Below, piece by piece: positions 36,911-49,000 of a stretch of 64,000 bases of DNA. The translations under genes and the position numbers were made by a program. Source of the stretch: Icerya purchasi (taxonomy: Eukaryota; Arthropoda; Insecta; Hemiptera; Monophlebidae). How positions within the stretch are numbered: the stretch's first letter is position 1; every line of letters begins with the position of its first letter. Where the stretch lies: NCBI GenBank assembly GCA_039619475.1, contig CM077115.1, forward strand, positions 183,116,106 through 183,180,105. Direction: 5' to 3'. Under the pieces are notes generated by a model. The model was not told the DNA's origin, searched no databases, and was given only the letters and a program-made list of their open reading frames with translations.

Positions 36911-39480
36911 ACGACAACAACCGAAACTACAGCTCACGTCATTATTTCAAAGTACAACGCGAAAAGCAAACACAGCGCGGAAGAAAATTCGAAACAAAAA
37001 CATTTACCAGGACAATTTTCATTTTTTCCGCCTAATTATTATTTATTTTGTGCGACCCGAAAAATTTACACATCTAAGAGATTCTTCGCGAAGGTAGCGC
37101 AGCAATGCTGAGCTTTGCGCCAATTCTGCCGCCCTTCCTAATAATATATCTTTCGACATCGATAGATTAAAAGCCACCGCCGTAGAGAATTAACTGAGCT
37201 GCGTGACAAGGAAGCGAATACTTGACAAGTCCGATCCTGTTCGGATAGGCCCGAGCGAGAAGTTGCAATGTCGCGGAAAAATTCAAGTGTCGAAGGATTC
37301 CCCACAAATTAGAAGATCTCAAGGCCGGATAAGTAGCCTTTAAAAATCCGCATACTAAATTCGTTAAAGAACAATCTGGAAAAATCTTTGAATTACAGAT
37401 TTCTTCTTTACCCATTTAAATGAATAGCCGAAAGCATTTCTTGCTTCAACTGATAAGAGCCAAACTTTAATAACCGTTTTTTTTTCTTTTTTTTTTTTTT
37501 TTTTCAATTATCCTTTTAGCTATGAAATTTTCACTGACGCAACCAAACGAGACTTTTGGCGCCTTATTAGACACACTGCTAAATGGTAAGTGTTCATACT
37601 CTTACAGAAGCATTTTTGATGCAGTTGATCAGTCCAGTGTCAACAGACATAAGCCGTAAAAGTGGGATGTTGGTATATATTTAGTCTCCTTACTGAGAAA
37701 CCTATTCAGGCGAGGGGGCCCACGATCAAGTAAACCCATCGATGACGCGAATAACATACACGCTGTGATTTCGTGTGTTACGAATCACTTTTTTAATGAA
37801 AACCGCAAACTTCCTGACGCCATTATTAAAAGACGGCTTTGCCGGTACGTTATTGACTGCTTTTAGCCTTACGAATACGTCTCGACAACGCAGACTTTCC
37901 ATTCCGGGCACCGTTCAGTTCACGCGTTATCGAAATGTGTATAAATTTATTGGTCAGGAAAATTGAAATTTCCCCGAAAATGTTTAATTTTTTAAAATGG
38001 CATAAAAAATATCATCGATTAATCGCAAGGTTTATGAAGGTTTAAAAAAAAAAAAAAACACGTAAATAATAGAAAGAAATGTTTAAGCATCTGTACAAAT
38101 TTAGTTATACAAAAAACGAAAAATCGCAACAAGGCTTGAAGATACAAAAAGGAGAACGTATCGGTATTATATAAAATATATAAAACTAAATTAACAAATT
38201 TGTTTACGAGATGTAACACAAAGGAGATTAAATCGAAAAAAACCCTTTCTGACGAGTCCAAAGAAAGACAAAATCGAGGAAGGGTGGTATAGAATAGAAA
38301 CAAACTCAGAGCCAAAATAAAAGAACCCACTCCATCGTTAAAAATAAAAAGTAAATTCAAAAAACTTTGAATTTTAAAATTTACTTATTAAATTAGGTTG
38401 TTGTATATGTATCTGATTTTGTATTATTAGTTGTGTTTTTATATTTGTTTTTTTTTTTTATATATTCGACACGTGCTTGATTCGACATCTTTTTTGCGTT
38501 ATTATACATCATTATGAACTGGTGCGCTCACAATTTGATCGAACCATCTTTTTGTTATTATTTATTTGCAGAACACACTTATATTTTATTCTAAGCAAGT
38601 ACTTAACTTTTTCACAGTTTAAAGTTCAACATGATTTATATGATTTTCAATACCTACTAATGAATAATAGTGTGCACTTAGCATGTGTCACAATACGGAA
38701 ATCGAAACAATTTATTCCAAATATAACTATAGAAAAAAAAAAAAAATGTTCACCAATATCACGCGGCGGTACATCTTTTTAAAAGAACATATGTATGTAT
38801 ATATAAACGCCGTAACAACGTATACGGTGGAATCTTCTAAAAACGTGTATATTTTACCGTCCCGGTAAAAATTTTTAATATGATAGATTTTTACTGATCG
38901 TAAAATAATGATGAGGGGGGGGGGGACGATTTTCAGCTAGGAAAAAATCGTCCACTCTGAGTAATTAGTTTTTTCGTGTACTGCAACATCCATTAGAAAT
39001 TTCGATGATTTATTAGTAAAAATTGGATGGTTTATAAAAATGTTTATTACTCGAAGGGAATGTACACATAGCCGATCGTGCAGAGTTAATGTTACACTTA
39101 ATTTCAACGTAAAATTTCGTAAAAATGAAATTTCCGCGGCTGGTCAGAAAGGATAAAAAAAAGGGAGTAATGTAATTTTACAAACGATCGCTTGTCATTA
39201 ATAAAACTACGGGAATGCATGCGTCCACGATACATTGTAGAACTAAAATTAAAAAAAAAAAAAAAAAAAGTCCGCCATCGACAAATACAAGTCAAATAAG
39301 GGGAATGGTGAAGGGGGATGAGAACACCTCTTGTAAGCGGACTCGGTAAGATTACAGAAAAAAGATAAAAGCCAATCACATAGCAAGAGCAGTACGCTGT
39401 GGAGAACGAATGTAATACAGCCCGATTAGAAAAAAAGAAGAAAAAAAGAAGAGAAAAGAGGGAAGTAGTAAACGAGTAAG
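36911..39480. other. Non-coding stretch
   Basis: No supported gene. A minus-strand ORF at 37167-37415 (82 codons, ATG start) resembles nothing I know. A G11 run near 38915 precedes an imperfect inverted repeat, GGACGATTTT/AAAATCGTCC, at 38924-38953. Confidence 0.4.
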
Positions 39481-40340
39481 AAGACGATTACAGGAGGACG
39501 AGACAAGGAGGGCAGACGGGGCTTAAAATAGACTCTCCCGGTGTTAATTAATTTTTCGAAACCGCCGAGTCGGGCAGTATGTAAAAAGTGATAAAATCAA
39601 GGCAAGCCGATGTCGAAGGGATGGTAATTTAAGTTTTTTTCTTCTTTTTCTAAACTTTGACAATAGCTGAAACGGAAAGAGAAAAGAGATTAGCCGAGAA
39701 ATAAATTACATTACCATATCTGTACATATTGGCGAGGTGCTGCGTCGAATAGGAGCACGCGATCATCCGTTTAGATGAAAACGCGGCGTCCGGAGAGGAT
39801 AGGTTTGAAAAAAGGATAGCGAACGGCAGACAGACCGAACCGGAGACAGGAAAAGGGGTATGCCCTCAATGCTGATTCTAATTTATGAGTTTATTAGTCA
39901 TATCTTAGTAATGGGAAACCGCAGATATGAGCAGAGGGTTGCACCCTTATCCTGAGGCGAATGCGGTCGCCGCGAAAGCAGATATTTTTGTTAACCGATG
40001 CAGCGGCGGTTTTCCTAGTCTCCAAACTTATGTACATCCGCGCAGACAATCTCCTCCAAATGAAACCATAATAGGATGCACGGCCAATATTGGCCGGCCC
40101 TCGATGGATTAATAGCGACGTTCTCGCGTTTCGCGGGGACCAACGCGTTTTCTTTTCAACTTATCTACATAATTGATCAAGTATCAATCGATCGACAACC
40201 GTTTAAATTGAGAAGCTCTTTTCCCCCTCAGCGTACAGGAAATTAAAAAGAAGAAAAAGACGCTGTCCGTATCCGAAACTGCGCGGTTATGCACCGGTTC
40301 AATAGATCGAATAATTGAGTGGCCAGTCGACGATTCAGGC
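39480..40340. promoter_or_regulatory. GC-balanced non-coding block
   Basis: CpG-containing sequence of higher complexity than its flanks, with a Runt-type ACCGCAGA near 39918 and homeodomain-type TTAATTAATT. It has no ORF beyond 61 codons. A conserved regulatory element is possible; the evidence is composition and short motifs. Confidence 0.22.
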
Positions 40341-40477
40341 CCGACCAAGTTCTAGCTCATTTATTAATTGTAGGAAATAGGTGTGTAACGAATAACGACT
40401 GATCTGCGCCTAATGAAAAATAGGTTAATACCTTTAGATTATGAACGAGCTGGTTCACGCGACATTGCTTGCGTAAC

Positions 40478-40478
40478 A

Positions 40479-40517
<39 letters not shown>

Positions 40518-40556
40518 CTTATTATTATACTTATTATACTTATTATTATTATTATT
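40478..40556. repeat. (ATT)n microsatellite
   Basis: An ATT trinucleotide array with ACTT interruptions. On the minus strand it would be a (TAA)n LINE-type tail, and the 300 bp to its right could be a LINE 3' UTR. I could not confirm this. Confidence 0.85.
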
Positions 40557-40865
40557 AATACTAAAGTTAAGCATACCTTAACAGAGTGCCGGGGATTGTA
40601 AACTATCAAACTGTTATTATTGTTTATCTAAAACCTACTACTATTTTTTTTTAATGTTTCCGAAGGTTTATTTTCTTATTCCTCTCTAAATTTTGCTTAT
40701 TAGTTTAATAATTTGAGCTTTAGTTTGTCACTTACTGCGATATAGGCCGTAAATAATTGTGGGTGATCATAGCTGCCGCATATACTGTTTTCAGAGTTAG
40801 CAGAAACAAAGTTCTTATTTCGCCAACAGCGAACTGGTACAGATGCAAACGAATATTTTTAAATG

Positions 40866-42010
40866 TAGGTGGATGTAGATGATACACTACTAATTTTTGA
40901 TGAAAATAATAGTAATACTGAAAATGACATTCTAAATGATTTAAATAAAATTCACAAAAATATTCATTATACTATGGAAAAAGAAGAAAATAACAAAATA
41001 AATTTCTTAGATATAACAATAATAAAATCAAAGGATAAGTTAACATATAATATTTGTAGAAAACAAACCACCACTGATAATATAATTCATAAAACATCAA
41101 ATCACCCAAACCAACATATAAATATGCTTACTTCATAACTGCAATAAATAGATTATTAACTACACCCATGAATATAAATAAAAAACAAATAGAAATTAAT
41201 ATATTAAAGACTTTGGCAAGAAATAATGGTTATGACGAACAAATAATAGATAAATTAATTCACAAAATAAAATCGAAATCAAAATATATACAAAAATTAA
41301 GAGTCAATAATGCTACTAACAATAAAGGATGGATAACATTCACATTTATAAACAATAACATATACAAATTAACCAATTTATTCAAAAAACAAGGTTTAAA
41401 TGTAGCATTCAAAACTAAAAATAATTTAAAATATAAAATAAACACCTTAAATTTAAAAAATAATAATATTTACGAAAATAGCGGTATATATAAAATAAAT
41501 TGTACTGATTGTGAGAAATCATACATTGGTCAAACAGGGCGAAAAATTAATTGCAGATATAAAGAACATATAAAAGCATTTAATAATAATGAAATAGAAA
41601 AATCAACCTATGCAGAACATTTAATTAAAAATAAACATAAACCAAATTCAATAGAAAATACTGTAACCATCCTGGCCACTTATCACAAAGGTAATAATAT
41701 GAACATTGCAGAAAATTATTATATAAATAAATATAAAAATAATATTTTAAATGACCAAACACCTAATAATAATAATCTACTGTTTAATATAAAAATTTAA
41801 CTTTTTGTCTTCTTGTTTTATTTTATATTTTATATTAATTATTAGCATCTTCAACCTATTGATTTTTATACCTGCTATGTTTATTCCTCTTTACATCTAC
41901 TATATATACACATGTATTCCCTATATTCACTTCAGTATGTTTTAAGTTTCCTTTAAGTTAGTTTTAGCTGATGATGGGTTATGCCCGAAAACGTTTCTAA
42001 ATAGGTATTT
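40866..42010 (+). pseudogene. Penelope-like retroelement, 5'-truncated, with GIY-YIG endonuclease
   Basis: The coding remnant begins at the RT catalytic motif (VDDTLLIFD, 40878-40910) and runs in one frame to about 41127. It then shifts by one base into a frame reading AYFITAINRLLTTPM. That frame includes 41168-41800, 210 codons from its first ATG. GIY lies at residues 106-108, the paired Cys of CTDC just after, YIG at 119-121, QTGR next, and the conserved EH at 133-134. An RT followed by a C-terminal GIY-YIG nuclease is the signature of Penelope-like elements. Coding composition is extremely A-rich. The 3' region holds a hammerhead-like ribozyme. Upstream RT motifs are missing, so the copy is dead. 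Confidence 0.9.
41962..42002 (+). ncRNA. Hammerhead ribozyme (Penelope-associated), predicted
   Basis: All core elements occur in order. Stem I 5' strand TTTAG (41963-41967) is followed by box CTGATGA (41968-41974). Stem-loop II is TGGGTTATGCCC (41975-41986; GGG pairs with CCC). GAAA lies at 41987-41990. A loopless palindromic stem III, AACGTT (41990-41995), precedes the predicted cleavage point after T41996. Stem I 3' strand CTAAA (41997-42001) pairs with TTTAG. Hammerheads with very short stem III, thought to act as dimers, are established in Penelope-like retroelements. Position 3' of the GIY-YIG stop fits. Activity is untested. Confidence 0.75.
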
Positions 42011-42966
42011 ATCTAATTTATTGTTCTATATTGTTTGTTATTAAAGTTTGTTTTATTATATGAATATTTTTTAAATAGTACAGTCTAGCACATTCAAATA
42101 AATACAAAAGCCGGATTTTTATTGCTAAATGCAACAGCGTTTCTTTTATTATTCTTATTGGTAACCGGTCTCGTCCAGCGTAGACATTAATTCAGCACAA
42201 GTGATTCGATACTTTCAATATGCTGCAATAAAATTCTCGAATTCCGCTCGACCAAACACCATTAAAAGTAATCATCTACGCTGCAAAATCTGCTTTTAAA
42301 AACGAACTTTCTTTCTGTCAATTTAAAAATCATACAGAGATTTTTATAGGTGTTAGCAAAAAAACCCTAAAAAAATAGACAATTTAAAATTCCTTAAGGT
42401 CGAGCTAAACAATTGATGAGATTAAGAGTTAAAACAAAATTATAACTAGTACTAAATCAACTTTCTAAAATTATATCTAATTACAGAAATAATAGGGGAG
42501 GGGGGGGGCGCCAGCTAGTCTGTAAAAGAAAAATAAACTAAATTTTAAAAATGGTAATTATCGCACTAAGAAAAATTAGAATCACATTAGGATGACGCAA
42601 GACACGCGATTAAAAGATTCTATTTTTAAGTACCAGACTTAGGAATAACATGAAACTAATAAAGATTGAAGGTTTTATAGGTGCGAAGCTTCATCCGCAC
42701 AAACAGAGAAATTAAGATCTGCGGGACATGTAACAAATATTAGAATAATAAACGAACACCGTCGATAAATCTGCAAAACGTGCGAAAATAAAGGCAAAGA
42801 TAAATAAAAATAATAGCAATCTGCGGAAGAAGAAATATAATTCGAAAATAAAGCAAGATGAACCGGACGCTATTATTGCGAAAATGTAAGGTATAGAAAA
42901 TTTAGCGTGTAATCAAAAAAATCTTTAAAATGTTTTAAATGTTAAGAGAAATAGCTTTTTGTTATA
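42011..42966. other. AT-rich non-coding stretch
   Basis: No supported gene. A G10 run lies near 42500. The 14 bp at 42953-42966 are the left TSD of the next element. Confidence 0.5.
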
Positions 42967-44417
42967 AATTTGATTACTGCTCTTTTATCTATGATTGTGT
43001 CTCTAAATCTCGTCTTTCTAAATTGGACATTATCCAAAATTCGTGTCTTCGGCTTTGTCTTGGTGCTCTTAGGTCTACTCTAATTCCAGAAATTCTCGCA
43101 GAATCTAACACACCACCCTTATCTCTTCGCAGATCTTACTTAGGCTATCGATTCCTCACCAAACGTCTTCCACTCACGTCCTGTACTTTTATTCATTCCC
43201 ATCTTTCAATTTATAAGAACTGGCGTTTTACGCCTAGGAAAATCCCTGCCTTATCATTTCCCTTCGACTTATTTGGCCTTACATAATCATAGGTAATAAT
43301 CTTACTGCTTTTTCTTTTAGCTTTGCCGATCTCTGCCATTCTCCCAATGTTTTTTCTTGTACCTTCACTTTCCGAATCCCTTCCTCAGGCAATAATTCAA
43401 CAGGAATTCCACAGCATTTTCAATTCCAAATTTCCATCGCATGTAACCATCTTCACGGATGGCTCCAGGGGACCACCTTATGGTGTTGGAGCTTCTTTTA
43501 TTCTTTCGGATTTCAATTTCTCTGAATCAGTTTCCCTTCTTTCTGTTCTACCTTTATAAACGAATTAATGACTAGCCTACGCTCTAATATCTTCATTCCT
43601 TCCAGTCGTCGGTTTTCTAATTATCTGATTATTTCAGACTCCATAAGTGTTCTTCAAGCGATCAGCTCCACATTTTTCCTGATCACTCTTCCGATTTCAT
43701 CATTCTTCGCATACGCTGTCTTGTCCATCTTTTTTCTTCTCACTACTCCATCTGTGTTGATTTGCTGTGGATTCCCAGCCATATGGGCATTAAAGGTAAT
43801 GAGACGGCGGATTCCTTGGCTCGAGTTGCTGCTTCCTCTCGTTCCTTCTTTAAAAAAGTTCCATCCTCCAACTCGAATTCCCTATGAACTAAATTTCACC
43901 TCAAACTTTGGTCAGATATTTACCCATCCTCCTTTTGGTAACGATCAATCCTTTTATCAATCTATACAACCTAGTGTCTTCCTTCTAATACCTGGTTCTT
44001 TGAGTTTCCTTCACTTCCTCGTTCTGTTGTCATTTCTATGATTCGCTTGCGTTTTGGCCATTCTGCTCTTCCTTCCTCTCGTTTCCGCTTTTCCCTTGTC
44101 TCCTCTCCAAATTATCCTCTCCGCCCAAATGAAGCGGCGATTTGCGACGCCAAGCACATCTTTTTTGAATGTCGATTCCTTTCCGTTGAACGTTGTATTC
44201 CATATTTTTGTCTGCTGAAACTCAACCTACTCCTTATTGTGCATTTTATATTTTGTCCTTCTCCTCGCCATCCATTATTTCATCTGTTAGTTCCTTTATA
44301 TTGTCCATATCTGACCGAATCAAAATTTAACTGATGGCTCTTTTCTTTCTTGTTGTTTCTGGGTGTAGGTCCTTAGCTGGCGTGCCCAAAGGGGGGATTT
44401 AAAAGCAAAAAAAAAAA
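42967..44417 (+). pseudogene. I-like LINE with RNase H, 1.45 kb, 14-bp TSD (copy C)
   Basis: AGCTTTTTGTTATA flanks the copy at 42953-42966 and 44418-44431, and the 3' end is an A tail. The first part (42967-43290) is the post-RT connection: KFDYCSFIYD, CLRLCLGALRS, WRFTPRKIP. An RNase H domain follows, with TIFTDGS (first catalytic Asp, about 43450), NELM (Glu, about 43562), IISDSISVLQA (Asp, about 43640) and LLWIPSHMGIKGNETADSLA (last Asp, about 43765-43820). After another shift comes IRLRFGHSALPSSRFRFSLV, then CDAKHIFFEC (about 44150). At least three frameshifts and several stops make it inactive. RT plus RNase H places it in the I-related LINEs. Confidence 0.88.
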
Positions 44418-44431
44418 AGCTTTTTGTTATA

Positions 44432-45000
44432 TTTTGCTCTATTGTTTGAACTGAACCGTAATGTAGACCATTCAAAAAACTAACTTCTGAGGAAAACCAG
44501 TTGTGAGAAAAATAAAGCCTTTATTAAATTCATCCGGCTGTAAACTTTATTATTAATAACTTAATTGACGAACCAACTGCAGCCTTTTAAACCAGAATGG
44601 CAACTTCGAGAAAATTATTATTAGCCGAGGTAACGACACTTCTTTTTCACCGATCACACAACCATTTACTAATCACTATTAGAGATAATTGAGAAATTTC
44701 ACAATTTTCACACATGGACCTCGCTGTCCACCGTGAACAGTCTCTTCCACATTGCATACTATAGCGCGCCTACGTAGAAAAAACTATCCCTGTTTTAAAT
44801 AATTATTTTAAGTTTGAAAAATGCAAGCTAAAATCTCATTCTATAAATAACGTATGAATCTGTTTTGATAAATGATCTAATTGAAATACAAATTCCATTG
44901 AAGTCCGTGTTGAACAAGGATTACATTATTACAAATATCATAGTGCAACGTGTTTTGTTGTTTTTTTTCTTTATTTTTTTTACATTGAACTACCGTTTTT
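44432..45000. other. Non-coding stretch
   Basis: No supported feature beyond the right TSD at its left edge. Confidence 0.5.
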
Positions 45001-45361
45001 AAGAGCTGCCTGGGCTAATTAACAGTCCGCCATCCTGAATGTACTTTTCCAAAGTGTTATACGATTTGTTGTCTAATACTTCCGTTAGCATCGTGAAAAT
45101 GCTTAGACGGAATGCATTAAAACTACGGCTTCCAATTGGGCTATGTTTTACTGACAGATATTTCAATTCTGCACAGTATGGACATTTATTAGGACAAGTT
45201 ACCCGTTCAAGTATGTGCTATTATGGCTTTTATATGGCTTATTCGTGACCGATTGATAGTTGTGTATTCGACACGCGGGCTATTAATCGGTGTAGGCACC
45301 ATGGTTCGATCATCGATTTTATTTAGCGTAAGAACATAGTTTTGGACATGCATTTTTCGCT
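45001..45361 (-). pseudogene. Unidentified coding remnant with a CxxxCxxC motif
   Basis: Two minus-strand frames join by a one-base shift near 45209. The first (from about 45352) reads MHVQNYVLTLNKIDDRTM, then INRSRISHIKAIIAH. The second reads ILERVTCPNKCPYCAELKYL, then FTMLTEVLDNKSYNTLEKY and IQDGGLLISPGSS before the stop at 45001-45003. Together they span about 120 codons with one disruption. The Cys cluster plus 'DGGLL..P' vaguely recalls the C-terminal part of P-element/THAP-type transposases. That is a guess, and a host exon or chance ORF is also possible. Confidence 0.3.
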
Positions 45362-45996
45362 CCGCTGCTCAGTTATTCTTTCTCACAGAAACGAGTCGTG
45401 GTCCTTTTGGTCTAGCAATAGCAGAGTCCCTTGAATTTTTTGCGCGATTTCTTCTTCCGCGTTATTCTTTTGTAGTCTTTGTATGGTGATCGGAGAAAAT
45501 CTGTAATAACCAGTATCTTTTTCCCGTTGAGATTTGGAATTGGAATACTCCTGGAGACAAAACAAAATGGAAAACATTTCTGCATCGAGTGCCGAACAAG
45601 CATCATTTAAACGGAACTAGTACCACCAATTTCGTAAGCGCATGCTGCTGGTGACAATTTACCTGTACAACCCTTAGATCCGTGTCTGTATACGCTTTTG
45701 TGAAATCTTCATGTCTGTTAATCACCTCACTCGCCTTCGCCTGGAAGTGTTTGTAGGTTATTGTACTCTAATAGTGATATATCTTTATCTCATAGTAGGA
45801 GCAGTGGTAGCCTATTAGCTTCCACCAGGCACGGAAGGGAAAAATTATATATTTACATAACATTTTGTTTACTTTCGGTAGTACATCGTTGGGGAAAGCA
45901 GGTTTAAAGGGACAAATAATTTTGTTTTCTACCGACTACATTAATAAACTACGCTAACTAAATAACGAACGACTGTATTTTAGGGGTAGTAGTCCA
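45362..45996. other. Unassigned stretch
   Basis: Two overlapping minus-strand frames (45383-45577 and 45412-45606) are open. A pyrimidine tract ending in CAG at about 45553 resembles a splice acceptor. No family recognised; not called as a gene. Confidence 0.3.
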
Positions 45997-46016
45997 CCCC
46001 CCCCCCCCCCCCCCCC
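45997..46016. repeat. C20 homopolymer
   Basis: Twenty consecutive C. Confidence 0.9.
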
Positions 46017-49000
46017 GGTAACGAACACAAACTAGATGAACTTCGAAGTACGGTGTGCTCCCAGGATCGTACGAAGAGCGGAGTTTTGTATTGGATCAAG
46101 TATCTTTAATACGGATTTATTTGCTGACAGGTGGCACACCTGACATGCATAATAAATTTATTATATTAAATAAAAGCAATATGAAAAACGCAATTTATAA
46201 AACGAATAATATTCCTCGATTCCGATTCTTCATGAGTCAGCAGAAAAAATTCTAAACTATCAGCTTTTATTATGGTTCTCAAAAGAAGTATATTTTCATT
46301 AATTTCGATGTAAAATAAAAAAATGTTGCCGTTAACACAGAAATATTATATTTGAATATTTTCAGAGAAATTTTAACATCGGTAAAAAAATCTAATGATT
46401 TATTAAGGCCGCAATATACTCGGTGGTAAATTTTGCCGTTTACCAAACTATCAAAACTACTTTATTCCTAACTGTAATTCTCAAAATTCTGAAGAAATAA
46501 AATTTGTTAACAACTCTAATTCATTTTTGTTAATTGCTTTTATATTGTACGAAATTAAATCAAAAAGATTCACCACGTGCTTATACTTTTGCGCAAATCG
46601 GTAAATTAAATACCGAATAAACCTGCAATAACAGGATACAGAATGAGCTTTTTTTTTTTTTTTATTATTCGTAATGGAGCGGCAGTTTTTTCAGGACTAT
46701 TGAAAAATTTCAAAAAACATATCATTGTAAGTATTTGACAGGAAAGATGGAATCATAAGAGTATTCACAAATCATACGATATTAACGCTATAAGATTTAT
46801 TATTAAGTATAAATTGAAGCCTTCATAGTAGTTTCGGCACATGGTTTGAACTTTTTTAAAAATTATTGATGTAATCGATCATTTATCATTTCACAGGTTA
46901 CTCCCGTAGACTAAGGAGGAAGATTTGAAATATTATTTAATTCTGTTTCGCCTGATGATTTAAGCGATTTTAAAACATATATAAAATCGTTAAAGTAGGA
47001 AGTTTTATGTACAATCTATGCTACGAAAACACTGATATTTGTTGATTATTTAAATCAATAGCACACCGGAAATTTCGCATATAGATGTAAATTTGTAAAT
47101 AAAGTTGAACCTGTTTAAATGAGGCCGAATTTTACAATAAATAGATGCCATCAGGAATAGATTGAAGTAGTTCTAAAAATTATTATTTAATAAAATTCAA
47201 TAAGCGAAAGATGTTCTAACGGGAAACAATAATTTTTTACCCTTACACCTAACAAAAACCAAACTTACAAACATAAATAAGAAAATCGGAACTTGACCGT
47301 TTGCCGATCACACCTGAATGAATTTGCAAAACAGATAAAAATTATATTAATAACAATCGGAATAAGACAACTTATTTTAATGAAACGCTCTTTTAAGTGA
47401 AAAGGATGAAAAAATTCTTTATCTACAAAAACCGCTGTTTTAGGGTACTAAAATGAATAAAATATACGATAAAAAAAGTGAAAGGAAAAATCTTTTCCAT
47501 ATATTAATGAAATAATAAAAGAAACAACTAACAAATTCTTTTCGATTATGTTATTGGTTTAATACGTACATCACGAATAAACGAAGTTTGTAATTTTATC
47601 CGGAAATAAAATGTACATATATACAAGTATATAATTTTTATGGATTTAGTGTAATCGTTTGGTATTTCATATCTTAAAAATTAACCTCCGCATTGAAGTA
47701 GCATATTTAAAAAAATGAATTAAATTCAATTTATTGTTTACAACCTTCAGGGATTTTTTTAAAGATTTATTTTTTCTATATGTATTGAAAATAAGAAAAA
47801 CATTTTATGAAAATTTTCAAAGTTTTTAACACTATTACATAGTGACAATAAATGTTTTATAATATTTTCGTATGGATAAAAATACAAATATATACCGTTA
47901 AGGATAATAAAACTTAAATAAATCTTTTTTCTTTCTTTAGACTTTTTTTTATTTATTTAAAGCGGGAAAACCTTGACCTTTTTTAAAAAAAGGCTTTCTA
48001 TTACAGTTATTTGTTTTGACCATATTAGAGGAATGTTCTAGCAGTAATGTTTTAAGAGTTTAGTAATTTTTTTTTTTTGATATATACACGTTTAATTTTT
48101 ACTACAAATTTTAAAATATACAGAATTTAAATCATCTTCAACATTCAAAAATGAGACCAAGTTTAATTTTGAGTTTAAGCTAAATGCTTAAAAGCCGTTT
48201 ATACCGTACGGTGGCTGCAAAGTAGAAAGTGCAATTATTATATAATAAAAAAATATATAAATATTTTGTAAACATTGAAATGCGCAGTGACGTAACTAGG
48301 AGGAACAACCACCAGGCTGCTGTTTAACTGCAGTTTGATTTTCATAGATAAAATGAAGAAATTACCACGACTCCTCTAGTGAAAATATTTAGTAAAAATA
48401 TTATCATTATTCGGATGATAAAAAATCATTTCATTAATCAATCGGAATAATTATACAACTTGGTGAAACCGAAAGGCCGTAAAATAAAATATAAAATAAT
48501 TTTTTTCTTTTTTTCGGTGTGAGGAAAATCTCATTAGAAGACACACTGGTCTTACGCAATAGAGGAAACTAAGAAAACAAAGAGATTTGCAGTATTTCTG
48601 GTAAATCAAATAAATCGAGAATATTTTAATAACAGCGTAAACACTTGAATATATTTAAATTTAAAAATTTATACGTTTTTGAAGTCCACGTAATTAAGTG
48701 TTCATCCAGCATTATTATATGCCTAATAACGTCAGTACTTATTTTAATTCAGAAGAAGAAAAAAAAAAAGTAATCGATTAAGTAGTTTTTATTTTTCTTT
48801 CTTTAAAAAAAAACACTTCTTCTTTTTTGTTTTTTTTTTATTCTTTTTTTCGTAACTGAGCTTAGCTGTCGCACTTGGCTTAATCTCATTCGAATACGTT
48901 TTTTTATTCATTTTCTTCTATTTTCACTTTTTTTGGAGTGTCCAATTTTACCCGCTAAAAAAATCTCATGGCTATTAAAAAAACTTTTATTTCGAGAATA

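Noticed and set aside
38019..38360. 113-codon minus-strand ORF, faintly like the I-like LINE RNase H (GVGSFIL; TDTFSFLYLQAL)
   Set aside because: Rich in Phe/Leu with an A-run-derived poly-Phe tract; the similarity is too weak to call a sixth copy.
45305..45320. GGTTCGATCATCG as a tRNA T-arm
   Set aside because: No matching acceptor, D or anticodon arms nearby.
46945..46980. CTGATGA followed by AAAAC, as a second hammerhead
   Set aside because: No GAAA box and no stem I; core not satisfied.
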